Shown here piece after piece: positions 1 through 6,058 of a DNA stretch of 10,000 nucleotides. The notes below the pieces were generated by a model. It did no database searches. It had not been told where the DNA came from and was given only the letters and a program-made list of their open reading frames with translations. Numbering within the stretch: position 1 is the stretch's first letter; the number at the start of each line of letters is the position of its first letter. Location of the stretch: positions 1-10,000 of the forward strand of contig JAIWNK010000080.1 in NCBI GenBank assembly GCA_020216845.1, in the 5' to 3' direction. The stretch comes from Anaerolinea sp. (lineage in GTDB: Bacteria > Chloroflexota > Anaerolineae > Anaerolineales > Anaerolineaceae). The position numbers were made by a program, and so were the translations under genes.

Positions 1-239
1 GCTTCCTGGATACCTGGATGCAGGCAGGAGGCGCCGGTAAGATTGACTACGTCCACGGCGAAGATGTGCTGTGCGAACTGGGCCAAAAGCCTGGCCATGT
101 TGGTTTTTACCTGCCAGCCATGCCCAAACACGACCTGTTCAAAACCGTCATCCTTGATGGCGCCCTGCCCCGCAAAACTTTCTCAATGGGAGAAGCAATC
201 GAGAAACGTTTCTATATGGAATGCCGGGCCATCGCCTAA
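1..239 (+). CDS. DUF1015-like protein, C-terminal end (5' partial)
   Basis: The frame is open from the window edge (first full codon at base 3) to TAA at 237-239, giving about 78 C-terminal residues. It contains the stretches DYVHGEDVLCEL, GFYLPAM and VILDGALPRKTFSMGEA, then ends KRFYMECRAIA. From memory this matches the end of the DUF1015 family (about 400 residues, SpoIIE-associated or uncharacterised), where a PRKTFSMGEA-like segment near the C-terminus is conserved; no database was consulted. The biochemical role of that family is not established, so no function is given. The ATG at 18 is internal, since coding clearly continues upstream (residues FLDTW precede it). A strong palindromic terminator follows 16 bases after the stop, so this gene ends its transcript. 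Confidence 0.6.
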   Translation, partial: FLDTWMQAGGAGKIDYVHGEDVLCELGQKPGHVGFYLPAMPKHDLFKTVILDGALPRKTFSMGEAIEKRFYMECRAIA

Positions 240-255
240 TTGCACCCATCCCCTT

Positions 256-285
256 CAGGGGCGCAGTACTGCGCCCCTGTTGTTT
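256..285 (+). terminator. Palindromic terminator after the DUF1015-like gene
   Basis: Bases 256-279 form a perfect 24-base palindrome (core GGGGCGCAGTACTGCGCCCC at 258-277), followed by the T-rich stretch TGTTGTTT. Folding leaves a GC-rich stem of about 10 bp with a tight loop. The position, 16 bases after the stop codon, fits a Rho-independent terminator. The T-run is interrupted by G, so termination may be incomplete and the small gene at 312 could receive read-through. Confidence 0.7.
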
Positions 286-311
286 AAATTCACCTTTCAG
301 GAAAAATTGCC

Positions 312-665
312 ATGCCCAACCCACTTCGCAAGCCAGTTGAGGGCGCCCTGCCCCCCGAAGCTGTACGCATCCTCAACCTCTCTGCCCAACCACAAACGGA
401 TGGCCGTCGCGTACGCGTGCGCGTTTCCATCACCCCATTTGAAAAAGATCCCAGCCTGGAATGCTTCGTCCTCGATTCCGCTGGGGAAGAAGTCGCGCGC
501 GTCTTCATTATTGAAACCGCCATGCCCGACCTGCTGTTTACCATGCACCTGCGCCAGGCCGCTCAACCCACTCCCTACACCTTGACCGCCCGCCTCTATT
601 ATGAAGAAACCGGTGTGCTGAGCGAACAAAGCGCCACATTTCAATTCGAAGGCCCCACGCCCTGA
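312..665 (+). CDS. Small protein of unknown function, 117 aa
   Basis: I do not recognise this protein. It has 117 residues, no signal peptide or membrane segment, and no cysteine apart from one (in LECFVLDS). The sequence alternates short polar and hydrophobic stretches, such as RRVRVRVSITPF, EEVARVFIIETAMPD and YTLTARLYYEETG. This pattern suggests a mostly beta, immunoglobulin-like single domain (inference only). The ATG at 312 has a short ribosome site, AGGA at 299-302, nine bases upstream. The coding sequence shows the same C-ending codon preference as its neighbours, unlike the other-frame reading of this region, which supports it being real. It sits alone between a terminator and the weak promoter of the next gene, so it is probably a single-gene transcript or served by read-through. 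Confidence 0.65.
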   Translation: MPNPLRKPVEGALPPEAVRILNLSAQPQTDGRRVRVRVSITPFEKDPSLECFVLDSAGEEVARVFIIETAMPDLLFTMHLRQAAQPTPYTLTARLYYEETGVLSEQSATFQFEGPTP

Positions 666-705
666 AAAGTATCTACAATAGAAATAGCGATTTGCCGCGC
701 GTCTA

Positions 706-714
706 TGGTAAACT
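706..714 (+). promoter_or_regulatory. Possible extended -10 promoter for the propeller/M23 unit
   Basis: TGGTAAACT at 706-714 reads as an extended -10 element (TGn followed by TAAACT, four of six matches to TATAAT). It resembles the TGGTATAAT before ftsH in this window. No convincing -35 hexamer lies 16-18 bases upstream. A start near 721 would give a leader of about 50 bases. The gap 666-770 holds nothing else that I can support. Confidence 0.35.
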
Positions 715-770
715 AAAGCTACCTCCTAACGGCGAATCTGTCGCTCAGGCGAAAGGCTTTCAACAACACG

Positions 771-2684
771 ATGAAACCTTCTCCTCTCCAAAAAATTGTG
801 CGTCTTTTCGCAGCCGCTCTTGTTTTACTTCTCCTTTCGGCCATTGGCTATGCCGCTTATCTGCTCACCCGGCCCCAAGCTGCAAACACTGCACAAACTC
901 AAGCAATTGAACTTGTTTCCACTCAGCCCGAATCTGTTTCCATACCCCTGCCAACTGAAACTCCAGCGCCCATCATGACGTTGCCCATTCCAGATGAGTT
1001 GCAAGAGCAGGGTGTCATCCTCCTCTCGCTCAGCGATGGAAGCAACCAACACCTGTTTGCCTTCCATCCACAGCTTTTCCCGCTTACCCGCATCACCAAC
1101 AACAATTGGGATGATATTCACCCAGCCATCAGCAGCGATGGCACACGCATTGCCTACACATCTCGCCGCAATGGCTACTGGAATCTCTACCTGCTCGACG
1201 TAATCAGCGGCACACAGGTTCAGCTTACCGACAGCCCCGCCTACAAAGGCGCAGCGTCTTGGTCTCCTGATAATCAGTGGCTTGTCTATGAAAGTTATTT
1301 CAACGACAATTTGGAACTGTGGATCAGCAACGTCAATGACTTTGATCAGCCACCCATTCCGCTTACCGATGACCCCGCCGCCGATTTTTCCCCCGCCTGG
1401 TCGCCTGCCGGGCGCGAGATTGTTTTCATCTCCACCCGTTCTGGCAACCCCGACATCTGGAAAGCGGATCTCAACAGCAGCGATCAGCGCTTCACCAACT
1501 TAACCAACACCCCCGATGCGCAAGAAAGTCACCCGGTCTGGTCCCCAGATGGACGTTGGCTGGCCTGGTCTTCAGACAAAAACGGTGTGCGTCAAATCTG
1601 GCTTTGGGAAGTCGGCACAGACATCAAAACAGCTCGGCCAATCGGGCGCGGCGATTGGCCCGCCTGGAGTCCTCAAGGCAACATCCTGTTGGCCGGCATC
1701 CAAGACCCCAACCAAAACCTGCTGACCGCCTATCAAATCAATGATCAACGGGTGATCTTGCCCCCCGTGCCGTTGCCCGGACAAATGTATGGGCTCGACT
1801 GGCAACGCCTGGATGCCAACGGTCAAAACTTACTCCTGCCAGAATCGCTCAATCAGCCGCACCCTTTGCCCTATCAACCCATTCTGACGCTCTTCCCGGT
1901 TGCCCCACTTGGACGCTATGGCGTTGTTCCATTGGACGATGTCAACGCCCCCTATCCCTTCTTACACGATGCAGCAGACGAAGGGTTTGTCTCGTTGCGT
2001 CACCTGATTGCTGAAACCAGCGGCTGGGATCTGCTGCTCAACCTTGAAAACGCCTACCTGCCATTGACAGAGCCGCCCACCCCCAGCATCTCCGAAGACT
2101 GGCTGTATACCGGGCGTGCAATTGCCTTCACCCCCTTGCCCCTACAAGCCGGTTGGATGGTCATCGCTCGCGAAGAATTCGATGGACAAACCTTCTGGCG
2201 CGTTTATCTCAAAGCCCGCTATCAAGATGGCTCACAAGGCTTGCCGCTTAGCCAATCGCCTTGGGACCTGAATGCGCGCTACAGCGGCGATCCCCAAGCC
2301 TATGAACAAGGTGGGCGGCTCTCCCCCATTCCGCCCGGCTATTGGATTGACCTGACCGACCTTGCCCAACGCAACGGCTGGCAACGCCTGCCGGCGCTCA
2401 GCCATTGGCGCAGTTTCTATGCCGCGGCACGCTTCAACCAATTGGCCTACACCAACAACCTCAGCTGGCAATCGGCCATGGCAGAGCTTTACCCACCGGA
2501 GGCCCTCGCCACACCGACCTTCATTCCCACCTACACCGCCACCCCCATCATCCCCACGCCCACCCCCACCCTCCGTCTGGCGCGCACCCACACGCCCACT
2601 CCGCCCACACCCTCGCCAAACGACATCCCCAGCGCCACCCTGCGTCCAACCTGGACCCCACCTCCCCCCACACCCCGACCATGA
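771..2684 (+). CDS. Membrane-anchored PD40 (TolB-like) beta-propeller protein with Pro/Thr-rich C-terminal tail
   Basis: This 637-residue protein begins with a basic N-terminus and one hydrophobic helix (about 9-32) that looks like an uncleaved signal anchor, so the rest should be extracytoplasmic. Residues about 113-325 carry at least five PD40/WD40-like repeats, with motifs such as HPAISSDGTRIAYTS, AASWSPDNQWLVYES, FSPAWSPAGREIVFIS, HPVWSPDGRWLAWSS and PAWSPQGNILLAG. These are typical of TolB-type propellers, which bind peptides or proteins. Residues about 380-578 form a second, Trp/Tyr-rich region I cannot name, with motifs FWRVYLKARYQDGSQG and SEDWLYTGRA. Residues about 580-637 are a Pro/Thr-rich, probably disordered tail (TPTPT runs). 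The start at 771 has only a weak AAGG upstream. The stop overlaps the next start as ATGA, so translation is coupled to the M23 lipoprotein. I infer an envelope role; calling it tolB would be wrong, because no Tol-Pal genes are present. Confidence 0.8.
   Translation: MKPSPLQKIVRLFAAALVLLLLSAIGYAAYLLTRPQAANTAQTQAIELVSTQPESVSIPLPTETPAPIMTLPIPDELQEQGVILLSLSDGSNQHLFAFHPQLFPLTRITNNNWDDIHPAISSDGTRIAYTSRRNGYWNLYLLDVISGTQVQLTDSPAYKGAASWSPDNQWLVYESYFNDNLELWISNVNDFDQPPIPLTDDPAADFSPAWSPAGREIVFISTRSGNPDIWKADLNSSDQRFTNLTNTPDAQESHPVWSPDGRWLAWSSDKNGVRQIWLWEVGTDIKTARPIGRGDWPAWSPQGNILLAGIQDPNQNLLTAYQINDQRVILPPVPLPGQMYGLDWQRLDANGQNLLLPESLNQPHPLPYQPILTLFPVAPLGRYGVVPLDDVNAPYPFLHDAADEGFVSLRHLIAETSGWDLLLNLENAYLPLTEPPTPSISEDWLYTGRAIAFTPLPLQAGWMVIAREEFDGQTFWRVYLKARYQDGSQGLPLSQSPWDLNARYSGDPQAYEQGGRLSPIPPGYWIDLTDLAQRNGWQRLPALSHWRSFYAAARFNQLAYTNNLSWQSAMAELYPPEALATPTFIPTYTATPIIPTPTPTLRLARTHTPTPPTPSPNDIPSATLRPTWTPPPPTPRP
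2506..2680 (+). repeat. Low-complexity C-rich tract coding Pro/Thr repeats
   Basis: The last 175 bases of the propeller gene are made mostly of CCC, ACC and CAC steps and encode TPTPT-like repeats. G is scarce on the plus strand. The other plus-strand frame through this tract gives a His/Pro-rich peptide, which is what C-rich repeats produce by chance and is not evidence for a gene. Confidence 0.7.
2552..2571 (-). other. G-quadruplex motif (minus strand), first of two
   Basis: The plus strand reads four C-runs of 4, 3, 5 and 3 bases separated by ACG, A and A. The minus strand therefore holds four G-runs with loops of 1, 1 and 3, meeting the usual G3+ N1-7 rule. It lies on the template strand of the propeller gene, in the part coding the Pro/Thr tail. 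Whether it folds or matters is unknown; it may only follow from Pro and Thr codon choice. Confidence 0.55.
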
Positions 2685-3757
2685 AATTCGCACGCATTTT
2701 CTTCTTACTGATCTTCTTTCTCGCCGCCTGTCAGCCCATCAGCGCCCCACCCACCCCCGCCCCGCTACCAAGCCCTTCGCCCGTCCTGCCAGATCTGCTC
2801 AGCATCCCTGGCGAAGCACTGCAAATAACCCCCGCCCCCCACACCACCCCACAAGCCTTGCTGAACGAAGCCCCCTTGCGTCCAAGCTTTTCTGCATCCG
2901 CCGAACCATCTACCCTTTGGCGCCCCCCGCTCTATGAAGCACCGCTTGCCATCAGCCCCTACGACCATTTCTACTTCACCCGTCCCATTGCAGTCAACAC
3001 CGTCAATTGGCCGCTCGGTGATTACCGCTATGGCTATTACTTCCCCGGTTTGGAGGTCGTCCATATTGGCGTAGACATTGACGCCCAACGCGGTTCGCCC
3101 GTCCTGGCTGCTGGACCGGGACGCGTGATCTTCACCGGATACGGCCTACAACTGGGCCGCGATGACCCTGCCGACCCCTATGGCCAGGCCGTCATGATTG
3201 AACACGACTTCGGCTATCGCGGCCAGGCACTTTACACCGTCTACGGCCATATGGACCGTGTAGATGTCATCCGCGGACAGCGCGCCGAAACCGGCACGCA
3301 ACTTGGCCTTGTTGGCAATACCGGCGCCACCACCGGCCCACATCTGCACTTTGAAGTGCGCGTCGGCAGTCGCTACGGTTCCTTCCAAAACCCCGAGCTT
3401 TGGGTCACCCCACCGCTTGGCATGGGCGTCCTGGCCGGACGAATGCAAGAAGAAGATGATGACCCAATCACCAGCCTTGATGTTGAGCTGATCTATCAAC
3501 CGACCAACAAAATTTACCCGGCCCGCACCTATGCCGGTCGCACCTACAGCGAACCCTTTTTCCGCGAAAACCTGGCGCGCGGCGACCTGCCTGCCGGCAA
3601 CTACACCCTCCACTTCGTCTACGACAGTCAAGAATACTTTTACCCCCTCACCATCCAACCTGGAACCGTTAATTACTTCACCTTCCACGCCACCAAAGGC
3701 TTTTCAACCGGTCTGCCCACCATCAGCAACATCTCCGGCCTCACCCCGGCACCATAA
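2681..3757 (+). CDS. M23-family metallopeptidase lipoprotein (LytM/NlpD-like), 358 aa
   Basis: The ATG at 2681 overlaps the upstream TGA as ATGA, and translation from it gives a classic lipoprotein signal, MKFARIFFLLIFFLAACQP, with lipobox LAAC and lipidated Cys17. This makes 2681 the start even though the frame is open further upstream. A Pro/Ser-rich linker (about 18-60) leads to a peptidase M23 domain (about 117-245). The zinc ligands appear to be His128 and Asp132 (HIGVD) and His223 (HLHFEVR); His190 (YGH) and His221 fit the catalytic histidines known from LytM, so the enzyme looks active. M23 enzymes are usually endopeptidases cutting peptidoglycan cross-links or bridges. A C-terminal beta-rich domain (about 265-340, with LPAGNYTLHFVYDSQEYFYP) may aid binding. 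Residues about 153-168 form an insertion next to the active site (GLQLGRDDPADPYG). It would be anchored on the outer face of the membrane and is coupled to the propeller protein. Confidence 0.88.
   Translation: MKFARIFFLLIFFLAACQPISAPPTPAPLPSPSPVLPDLLSIPGEALQITPAPHTTPQALLNEAPLRPSFSASAEPSTLWRPPLYEAPLAISPYDHFYFTRPIAVNTVNWPLGDYRYGYYFPGLEVVHIGVDIDAQRGSPVLAAGPGRVIFTGYGLQLGRDDPADPYGQAVMIEHDFGYRGQALYTVYGHMDRVDVIRGQRAETGTQLGLVGNTGATTGPHLHFEVRVGSRYGSFQNPELWVTPPLGMGVLAGRMQEEDDDPITSLDVELIYQPTNKIYPARTYAGRTYSEPFFRENLARGDLPAGNYTLHFVYDSQEYFYPLTIQPGTVNYFTFHATKGFSTGLPTISNISGLTPAP
2745..2763 (-). other. G-quadruplex motif (minus strand), second of two
   Basis: Plus-strand C-runs of 4, 3, 5 and 4 bases are separated by single bases (A, A, G). 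The minus strand thus has four G-runs with all loops one base long, the pattern known to give the most stable quadruplexes. It lies in the codons of the Pro-rich linker, about 65 bases after the M23 start, on the template strand. A further weaker C-rich stretch at 2829-2850 has only three adequate runs. Confidence 0.6.
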
Positions 3758-3767
3758 AACCTCGCTC

Positions 3768-3796
3768 TTTACACCCAACCTGGCCTGCGCTATAAT
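3768..3796 (+). promoter_or_regulatory. Sigma-70-type promoter of efp
   Basis: TTTACA at 3768-3773 (five of six matches to TTGACA) and a perfect TATAAT at 3791-3796 are separated by exactly 17 bases. Transcription would start near 3803, leaving a leader of about 30 bases before the efp ATG. It lies just after the M23 stop, so efp and its followers form a separate unit from the propeller/M23 pair. Confidence 0.8.
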
Positions 3797-3832
3797 CAGG
3801 CCCGTTCAAAAAATCAAAATAAGGAAAGCAGC

Positions 3833-4396
3833 ATGATTGATGTAAATGATCTCCGCAAAGGTGTGACCTTTGAACTCGATGGCAACTTGTTCCGTGTCTT
3901 GGAATATAGCCACAATAAACCCGGGCGTGGCAACGCCACCATCCGCATCAAAGCCCGCAACCTGCTCACCGGTGCCACCATTGAAAAGACCTTCAACTCT
4001 GGCACCGTTGTGCAAGATGTGCGATTGGATTTTCACAACGCCCAATATTTATACAATGACGGCGAAGTCTACTACTTCATGGATATTGAGACCTTTGAAC
4101 AATATCCCATCCGCCGCGATGTCATCGAAGATGTTGTTGGCTTCCTCAAGGAAGAAATGCAGGTCAAATTGACCTTTTACAAGAACGAAGCGATTGATAT
4201 CGAATTGCCCACCTCCGTTGACCTGAAAGTTGTTGAAGCCCAGGCTGCTGTGCGCGGCGACACCGCCACAGGCGTCACCAAGCGCGTTGTCCTGGAAACG
4301 GGCGCCGAAGTAGAGGTCCCCATGTTTGTCAACCAGGGCGATGTCATCCGCGTAGATACTCGCACGGGCGAATACGTCACCCGCGTGACCAAATAG
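3833..4396 (+). CDS. efp: Translation elongation factor P, 187 aa, with arginine at the loop tip
   Basis: EF-P binds the ribosome between the P and E sites and rescues stalling at consecutive prolines. The 187-residue length and three-domain layout are normal: an N-terminal KOW-like domain (1-64), a middle OB domain (about 65-127, with YLYNDGEVYYFMD) and a C-terminal OB domain ending in the family signature region (GDVIRVDTRTGEYVTRV). The domain-I loop reads KPGRGNA. Its tip residue is Arg32 (codon CGT at 3926), where E. coli has the beta-lysylated Lys34 and Pseudomonas a rhamnosylated Arg32. The start is secure: AAGGA at 3821-3825 lies seven bases before the ATG, downstream of a strong promoter. 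An EF-P is useful here, as several neighbours carry Pro-rich runs (for example PPPPTPRP in the propeller protein). It is likely the first gene of a unit with the cysteine-rich and HAD/DinB genes. Confidence 0.97.
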   Translation: MIDVNDLRKGVTFELDGNLFRVLEYSHNKPGRGNATIRIKARNLLTGATIEKTFNSGTVVQDVRLDFHNAQYLYNDGEVYYFMDIETFEQYPIRRDVIEDVVGFLKEEMQVKLTFYKNEAIDIELPTSVDLKVVEAQAAVRGDTATGVTKRVVLETGAEVEVPMFVNQGDVIRVDTRTGEYVTRVTK

Positions 4397-4400
4397 CTTG

Positions 4401-4431
4401 CGCGATTGGGAAGCTCACCTTCCCCAACGCG
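4401..4431 (+). other. Hairpin without T-run between efp and the cysteine-rich gene
   Basis: Five bases after the efp stop, CGCG at 4401-4404 pairs with CGCG at 4428-4431, and TTGGGAAG at 4406-4413 pairs with CTTCC-CCAA at 4419-4427 (one bulged C). This gives about 12 pairs around a five-base loop. No T-run follows, so it is a poor intrinsic terminator. It may stabilise the efp mRNA 3' end or reduce expression of the two genes after it (inference). It also argues against the TTG at 4398 as a start. Confidence 0.6.
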
Positions 4432-4445
4432 ACAACCCATATACA

Positions 4446-4784
4446 ATGCGCACCCCAGCCGGTTTCGAATGCCCCTACTTCTACGGTGATTATTATCGCG
4501 GGCGCGATCTAGAAGAATGTCGCCTGCTCGAAAATCACGGGCCTGAAAATCAGTGGTCAGCAGACTTGTGTAAGACATGCCCCGTGCCGGGCATTATCCG
4601 CGCCAACGCCTGCCCCAACCTTGTCCTCGATGGACATGTTGAGCGCGGCCTCTTCAAACTGGGCAAGCGTCGTGTTAAAGTAACTGCGGCCTGCAAGAAA
4701 ACGCTCAGAAACGTAGAACGACCCGAAATCGGCTGCGGTGAATGCCATCCTTTGCCGCCATCTTTCGAGGAAAAATCTCGATGA
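4446..4784 (+). CDS. Small cysteine-rich protein of unknown function (probable metal binder), 112 aa
   Basis: I recognise no named family. From ATG 4446 the protein has 112 residues with eight cysteines at 9, 25, 42, 45, 56, 83, 97 and 100. These include a CxxC in DLCKTCPVPGI, another in GCGECH, and single cysteines in FECPYFYGDYYRGR and NACPNL. The two CxxC pairs plus extra cysteines suggest a zinc or iron-sulfur site; no membrane segment or signal is seen, so it is probably cytoplasmic. The start is uncertain. TTG at 4398 would add 16 residues but sits against the efp stop and in front of a stable hairpin, and neither start has a clear ribosome site. I prefer 4446 because the well-structured sequence begins there. 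Its stop overlaps the HAD/DinB start (ATGA), so the two are translationally coupled and may act together. Confidence 0.72.
   Translation: MRTPAGFECPYFYGDYYRGRDLEECRLLENHGPENQWSADLCKTCPVPGIIRANACPNLVLDGHVERGLFKLGKRRVKVTAACKKTLRNVERPEIGCGECHPLPPSFEEKSR
4767..4773 (+). promoter_or_regulatory. Ribosome binding site deciding the HAD/DinB start
   Basis: GAGGAAA, seven bases before the ATG at 4781, is a good Shine-Dalgarno site inside the end of the cysteine-rich gene. The upstream in-frame ATG at 4742 has no such site and would add 13 residues before the conserved LLLDLDDTL strand. Together with the ATGA overlap this fixes the start at 4781. Confidence 0.8.
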
Positions 4785-5992
4785 AACTGACTCTTTTGCT
4801 TGATCTGGACGATACCCTGCTTTCAAACGACATGGAGCAGTTCCAAAAAGCCTATTTGCAACGATTGGCTGACTTTCTCAGCGATGTCGTTGAACCACAA
4901 GCCATGCTCAAGCAAATGTCCTATGCTGTCCGCTGCATGTTGAGCAAAGACAGCCCCATTGGCACCCTGCAAGACACCTTTGATGCCGCCTTCTACGCCC
5001 CCCTTCACCTTGAAAAAGAGGCGTTGCAAGACCGCATTGCTGAATTCTACGCCACCATCTTCCCCAGCTTGCGCAGCATCACCCGCCCTCGCCCAGCAGC
5101 TCTGCGGCTTGTTGAACAAGCCTTTCAGCGCGGCTATCGCGTCGTCATTGCCACCAACCCATTGTTCCCCCGCACCGCCATCCTGCAACGGCTCGATTGG
5201 GCCGGCCTGCGCCCAGACGCTTATCCCTTTGCCCTCATCACCTCCTACGAAACATTCCACTTTTGCAAACCCAACCCCGCCTATTATTGCGAAATTTTAG
5301 CCCAGCTTGGCTGGCCCGAAGACAATGTCGTCATGGTCGGCAACAGCCTACCAGATGACATTCTCCCCGCTGCCAGGCTACAATTTTCCACCTATTACCT
5401 CAACAGCGACCAAAGCACCGTCCCAGCTCCAACCAGTGGCGCCATCAGCGGCTCTGGCACGCTTGAACAAGTGCTGGATTGGCTCACCCTGGTGGAAGAA
5501 CAGGCCGAAAAGCCCAGCTTTGACTCACGACGCGTGATTCCATCCGTGCTCAAGGCCACACCTGCCGCCCTGGATGGCTTGTGTGCCGGTCTGCCCGCCC
5601 AGGCTTGGAAACACCGCCCCGCGCCCCAAGAGTGGAGCCTGACCGAAATTGTCTATCACCTATCCGACCTGGATAACGAAGTCAACCTGCCCCGTCTGCA
5701 AAAGATTCTCGCCGAAGACAACCCCTTCTTGCCGGGCGTTGTCAGCGATGTGTGGGCCAACGAACGCGATTATCAGGCACGCGATGGAAAAATGGCCCTC
5801 AATCAATTTGCCGAGCGCCGCAGCGTCCTAACAACCTGGTTGCAAGAGCGCACCCCAGCTGAATGGCAACGGCCTGCCCGCCATGCCATCTTTGGCCCAA
5901 CCACCCTGCTTGAAACCTGCCTTTTCATCGCTCAGCATGACCGCACCCATCTTCAACAAGCAATCGCCATCTTGCAAAGCCTTCCTGCCTGA
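4781..5992 (+). CDS. HAD-family hydrolase fused to a DinB-like metal-binding domain, 403 aa
   Basis: The N-terminal part (about 1-235) is a haloacid dehalogenase-type hydrolase. Motif I is LLLDLDDTL with nucleophile Asp8 and acid/base Asp10, motif II is Thr125 in IATN, motif III is Lys163 in CKPNP, and motif IV is GNSLPDD with Asp192 and Asp193. A helical cap lies between motifs I and II. All key residues are present, so phosphatase activity on some small phosphorylated substrate is likely; the substrate is unknown. The C-terminal part (about 250-400) resembles the DinB/YfiT four-helix family. It has PQEWSLTEIVYHLSD with His293 and HDRTHLQQAI with His386 and His390, placed like the three metal-binding histidines of that family. 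DinB-like proteins include thiol-dependent S-transferases and isomerases, but many are uncharacterised. The link (about 236-250) is short and polar, and the frame is unbroken. The gene is coupled to the cysteine-rich gene and ends the efp unit. Confidence 0.87.
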   Translation: MKLTLLLDLDDTLLSNDMEQFQKAYLQRLADFLSDVVEPQAMLKQMSYAVRCMLSKDSPIGTLQDTFDAAFYAPLHLEKEALQDRIAEFYATIFPSLRSITRPRPAALRLVEQAFQRGYRVVIATNPLFPRTAILQRLDWAGLRPDAYPFALITSYETFHFCKPNPAYYCEILAQLGWPEDNVVMVGNSLPDDILPAARLQFSTYYLNSDQSTVPAPTSGAISGSGTLEQVLDWLTLVEEQAEKPSFDSRRVIPSVLKATPAALDGLCAGLPAQAWKHRPAPQEWSLTEIVYHLSDLDNEVNLPRLQKILAEDNPFLPGVVSDVWANERDYQARDGKMALNQFAERRSVLTTWLQERTPAEWQRPARHAIFGPTTLLETCLFIAQHDRTHLQQAIAILQSLPA

Positions 5993-6058
5993 TTTCCTTT
6001 CCCCCTTCGTCAATAAGAGTTGTATAAGATTCGCCCGTTTCCTTATTCAAAAACTGGC

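Noticed and set aside
43..585. 180-residue open frame running across the first terminator and the small gene
   Set aside because: It is rich in Pro, Ser and Cys, crosses a terminator and two better-supported frames, and looks like a frame shadow.
2405..2680. N-terminal extension of the M23 gene (His/Pro-rich, from ATG 2405)
   Set aside because: It overlaps the propeller gene's C-rich tail in another frame. The ATG at 2681 has an ATGA overlap and begins a perfect lipoprotein signal, which the extension would bury.
771..2684. Calling the propeller gene tolB
   Set aside because: PD40 repeats alone do not define TolB. No tolQRA or pal genes are nearby, and the protein has a signal anchor, an extra domain and a disordered tail.
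4398..4445. TTG start at 4398 for the cysteine-rich gene
   Set aside because: It abuts the efp stop, has no ribosome site and would place a stable hairpin just after the start codon. Not fully excluded.
6012..6047. Inverted repeat AATAAG/CTTATT as terminator of the HAD/DinB gene
   Set aside because: It has only six AT-rich pairs around a 24-base loop and no T-run, so it is too weak to support.
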